Below, one piece after another: positions 59,847-64,000 of a DNA stretch of 64,000 nt. A model generated the notes under the pieces. It had not been told where the DNA came from and did not search any database. It was given only the letters and a program-made list of their open reading frames with translations. Both the position numbers and the translations under genes were made by a program. The stretch spans positions 12,518,299 to 12,582,298 of the forward strand of contig NC_049980.1 in NCBI RefSeq assembly GCF_000003815.2, given 5' to 3'. The stretch is from Branchiostoma floridae. Its lineage: Eukaryota > Chordata > Leptocardii > Amphioxiformes > Branchiostomatidae. Numbering within the stretch: position 1 is the stretch's first letter; every line of letters starts with the position of its first letter.

Positions 59847-60544
59847 AAGGTTGACCACGATAAGTACAGGCGTGAGTCTTAGGTATGGATAAAAGGCTAC
59901 TAAAACATTTAACCCCCAATCCCGGATTTGGCATACGAAGAGGTACTTCAAATCCTAACCTAGACGTCACGTTCAAAAGGAGGGAAAGCTATCTCGTAGA
60001 CGGAAAGTTCTCATTAACCCCTAACCTTGACCCGACCTTCAAAACGATGCATTCCCTTCTAAGTAGCACCTTGGGAAGCTATCACGCAGAAACGTTAATT
60101 ACGTCGATAGAGTGGATACTTCACGTTTGCTGACATTGAAGAACCCGTATCTATGCACCACTGCTGTCAGAAACGTTTTGAGACCAATTATAATATGACT
60201 AAACTGTCATGATATTGATGGATGATGAACGACACTCATGTATACTTAAGGTAAAGTGAAGTGCGTATCGCTGACACAGTAGTCAATCTCGTTTTAAACA
60301 TAGTCTAGTCTACATCTTATTTAGTTAGCTGTGAAGGGTACAGACAACGTTTTATAAGACTGTTTTTCTAATATCAAACTGCATTGCACGAATTTTACGA
60401 AATCACGTTCGGGGAGTAAGGGAGCAGACCGACATTTCCTATCAAAGCACTTTCTCCCCGGAAAGGTCCATTTATCGAAGTAGCCCTTCGAGATGATTGC
60501 ACAGCAGAGGCGTAGGGAATGCAAAATAAAGACCAAACAAATCA

Positions 60545-60774
60545 TGTCTACATGTACTTGTAATGTCTACTTTTCATGTCGAGCTTACTGCACTCGAGTG
60601 GTTCTAGCCCTGCTCTGTTTAATTGTTCTCTGCGGAGTAGAAGAGACGGGTACAGGACAGGGCTGTAGCCTGCGAGAGGAGTCTTGGCAGCCCTACGCGA
60701 CGCACGTGCCCACCTGTGCTCATGTCTGTCTATGCGGGGAGGGGTCAGTCATGATTGTAACACTAGGTTCCTGT
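60545..60774 (+). CDS. Cys-rich frame with a possible signal segment, doubtful
   Basis: An ATG at 60545 opens a frame with hydrophobic RVVLALLCLIVLCGVEE preceded by several Cys and followed by CSLREESWQPY and CAHVCLCGEG. Such a pattern could be the first exon of a secreted protein, but the hydrophobic core starts some 18 residues in, no donor was fixed and no second exon was found. Listed only because of its composition. Confidence 0.15.
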
Positions 60775-60779
60775 TGACT

Positions 60780-63700
60780 GATAAAATGATTTAATAGAGA
60801 CACCCCTCCCACCGGCAACGACACAGGTGCAGATGTACATGTACGCCACATAGGACTGCCAAGAACTATACCTGTGCTGAAGGTTTACGTCATCAGTTAT
60901 GCGCACTGTTCAAGGACCCGACCACAAGAATTCGTCCCACGATCGTCGTACGACCGCAGCACCGAGGGCATTCTTGGGGTAACTGTGCACGTGTCGTACT
61001 ACATGTACATTCGGTTGTATGGATACTTATAAGACTCATGTAGATCCCTGTCGGCTGTTACAGCCTGCTTGAATATCCTCGGATAGCAAATATATATCGT
61101 ACGACGACCTACAAGTTACAACGAATGTGACCGCGTTATAAGGACAACGGAGACGTGACGCTGAGGGTATAGCCTTTGTTGAATCGGAACTTCTAAACGT
61201 TTGGCCTTCAGCATGACCTTCCCACATGGATGTCATACCGCAAGAACTGGGTGTGAGGAATGCCGTACCGGTACCAGCACGTGCACGGCGGCACGTTAGT
61301 ATGTCCCCACACTCTCTCCCCTACCCAACCTGCGTCTCAACTGTTTATTAAGTAGCTATCAAACACACCATTGTTAAATCACGACCACAAACAAGGCAAC
61401 AACATGTGAAACTTGTCAAGGAGCGCAGCGAAGCGTACAAAATGAGAGACAGTTTCACATTTCCTCTGTCGCGCGATCAAGGAAAACTGTGGAAATTTCC
61501 GTCCATGGCCATGTGGCGCGTCGATCACGTGACTCATAATGGCATGAACTTGTAAAGTGGCAATATGCAATATTTAAAGTTGGCATTCTTTTTCTTACAC
61601 AGATAACAAACGGTTAAATTCTGTTCTAGACTTGCTAACGTTATATAGAGAGCTAAAGAGAACAATAAAATGGCAATTAACAGGGTCATGGATAAGTTTA
61701 CAAGTTTTGGGTACTGAATGTCGTCTATCAACTATTCAAGTATCTACTTAGCTTAGAAGTTCTACCACACAGAGCCCTTCAAATTTTGGGTTGCGCTTGT
61801 CTGAGAGGTGGAGGAACTATCCTGTTAAATGCTCGCCACTGGATCCACAAATGCCAAACATGATGTTATCACATAAAACATGCAGAATATTTGTCGTGGC
61901 TTCCCAGTAGAATTTGTGCTAAAATCCAACAGTATTTAGTCATGATAGGTTTTACTACATAGTATATTCCATATTAGTTTCCGTAGTCATTTGTGCATAC
62001 TGCCACATTTGCATTTGCAATATTGATTTTTGAAATGCGGAGAAATGCAGTTATCAGTAGAGATAAGTTGAGCTGTCCATATTGAGGTGGTGACTGAAGG
62101 GATAACCGTGTTATCCGCGGGGTCCGACATGGTGGTCCAGATGGCGGCGGGGCAGCGTCTCCAGGGCCCCGCCCGGACTAATTCGGTGGGCGGGGGACGT
62201 TCCGGACGGAAATTAAATACTTTCTTAAATACACCAACGACAAGCAGAGAAACGAACGTAGCAAGAGCTCACAAGATGACCCATCTAAGGACGGTTTCTT
62301 ACTCCTGGAGCCCTTTCCCCCCAAATCTCTTATGCTTTGGCCGGCAAACGACATTTAAGGTGGCTTTTCTAACATTATATAACTTGTAAGGAAAAGCTAT
62401 GATCTAGTTGAAAGGATATCAATGAATCTTCTCTTTGGCCCGATTAGGAGACAGGAATCTAAAAAGGCTGTTTATTGTTTATTTTCCTTAGTTGTTTTCT
62501 ACTCGGGGTCGAAGTGTTTGGCGAGGAGGGGAGTTGATGAACACAGAGAAAGCTAAAGAAGTCTACCACCTTCCTCAGAAACCCTACAGGACGCGGAGGC
62601 AATACAAGCTCTTACGGAAATGGTCCCTACCGTTTAGGAAACAGGTGGTTCCGAGAAACGACTCACGAGGGAAAGGTCAAACCAATTTGTCCCGCTTCGA
62701 CCGAAATACTTCAAACAGGCCCGCGCTGCGAAACACATATCCACCCAACAGGATACGTGCGAATTTGGCAGTTCGTTTTCATGATTCAAACCTTTCATAA
62801 ACGACGCGGATTACGAGATTTGAACGTAAATTCGCACAATTGATGGTCAAGTGCATAAAAATTCCCACATCGATCTTGGGTGCGTTTATATCCTGCACCA
62901 CTTCTATTGCTCACGAACACGTGAAAATGAACTCCAATGAGACGCTATTGATACGGGAGGGGAGTAGCTAAACTACATGCTTATTGAGGTAAGATTTGCC
63001 CACATCTTCTATAAAAAAATTCCATCTGTGAGGTTAGGTATCGTTTGACCGATTTTGCGATAGAAGCTGTGGAATATTCTGTTTTAAAACAAGCTCTCAG
63101 TGAGAGCATCTGTCTGCTGTCTATCAACTTGAAAAATTCCAATTATCAAAAGGACCTGTCTTAGAAACACAAACTACTTCCCGGAAACTAAGTTGCTGCA
63201 TATAAAGCTGATGGCAAACTGGTAAAACTCGAACTTACCAAAGTCGTTTCTGCGATCCTACTGTAAAGGAGCAACTTAGAAGGTGGAAGGACCTCTCCTG
63301 TAGAACCGACTCCTGGAGATATCTTGCCAGAATCAACGGGTTTCTCGGCCTGCACCAGACCACCTTCTTGACCAAATCTGCAACGTCTCTACGGAAAAGG
63401 AGGCGTGGTCACTAATTAAACAATACAAGAATTTCGGCTCATTCCAGGCTAAAAGACACCCTAGAGCCGCTAATTGATTCAGATATCATCAAATGACAAC
63501 TTCGGACTTGACGGGGTTCCTTCCACCTCCGCCCCATCGCTCAGAAACACCTCTAGCATTGACATTTGAGGAGGGGATCCAGAAAGCCAGAACCCCAGTG
63601 TAGCCTTCACCAGGCCGTCCTACGGTGGTACGGATCGTAAAATTCGGCCCCCGAAAAGTCCGCAAATAATTGTACATTTAGTCCACGATAGGGTTAACAT

Positions 63701-64000
63701 TCCCCATGCTGAGCTGCGAGGTAATTCAAAGTTAGAAAGCCTTTGTTAGCAAACTCTGCAGTCAGATTATTCCCTCTATTAGCCAACGCAGCCAGTCTGG
63801 TAGAGACTATAAACACTGAGCGACAGGGGACCATGTGCTTGCTGCTGTCCGGCTGACGGCACATCACTCGCCAAAGCTTATCTCCTGAGCAAATCGCCGA
63901 CTGAAGGTTTGGAATAAATCAAACATGGCTAATCTGTCATAGATGGGGGTATGTTACCGTAATTGAATTTAGTTTGACTAAGATGAATGACGTTTTCTTA
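60780..64000. other. Gene-free right end of the window
   Basis: No gene recognised. Near 63775-63812 lies a partial copy of the TCTGGTAGAGACTA dispersed repeat. A frame at 62540-62800, after a possible CCTTAG acceptor, is Arg/Lys/Asn rich and has no recognisable domain. Confidence 0.35.

Noticed and set aside
1-64000. CRISPR array, operon or prokaryotic mobile island
   Set aside because: No regular short repeat-spacer pattern; introns, poly(A) signals and retroelements show eukaryotic DNA.

Overview
This window looks like eukaryotic, deuterostome DNA, most probably a lancelet (cephalochordate, Branchiostoma-type). Coding regions are short exons bounded by GT/AG introns. The recognisable genes are chordate-flavoured: a vertebrate-like hyaluronan synthase, a TLR-like TIR domain and a prokineticin-like cysteine pattern. 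The interstitial telomere repeat is TTAGGG-type, and the spacers are full of non-LTR retroelement pieces and small inverted-repeat (MITE-like) elements. The species assignment is inference. There is one assembly gap, 12607-12918.

Layout. (1) 21-2233, minus: first two coding exons of a xylose isomerase gene that runs off the left edge; its intron holds a degenerate ~178-bp tandem array. (2) 2234-7294: spacer with a 163-bp tandem array joined to a diverged ~620-bp tandem duplication. (3) 7295-12100, plus: a complete six-exon gene I could splice in frame to 590 aa, with an IFIT-like TPR array and a C-terminal TLR-like TIR domain; an inverted-repeat element lies in intron 1. (4) 12.2-29 kb: gap, LINE 3' tail, several MITE-like elements, an 854-bp TIR element with TA flanks, mariner-like ends, a Penelope-like 3' fragment and a broken CR1/L2-like LINE. 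(5) 29173-31239, plus: a three-exon model (141 aa) for an unrecognised secreted protein or peptide precursor. (6) 33684-38558, plus: a two-exon prokineticin-like gene (119 aa, ten cysteines) without the usual AVIT N-terminus; its 4.5-kb intron contains an interstitial telomeric array and a SINE-like piece. (7) 49181-50845, minus: an intact single-exon hyaluronan synthase of 554 aa. (8) 38.9-49.1 kb and 50.9-64 kb: no gene I can recognise, only MITEs, microsatellites and unassigned sequence.

The genes share no obvious pathway: sugar isomerisation, innate-immune-type signalling, a secreted ligand, an unknown secreted product and matrix polysaccharide synthesis. The best candidate for something undescribed is the TPR-TIR protein, which puts an IFIT-style TPR scaffold (RNA sensing in vertebrates) and a TIR signalling domain in one polypeptide. 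The AVIT-less prokineticin-like gene and the unknown secreted precursor come next. All splice models come from reading splice sites and frame by eye; no transcript or database evidence was available.
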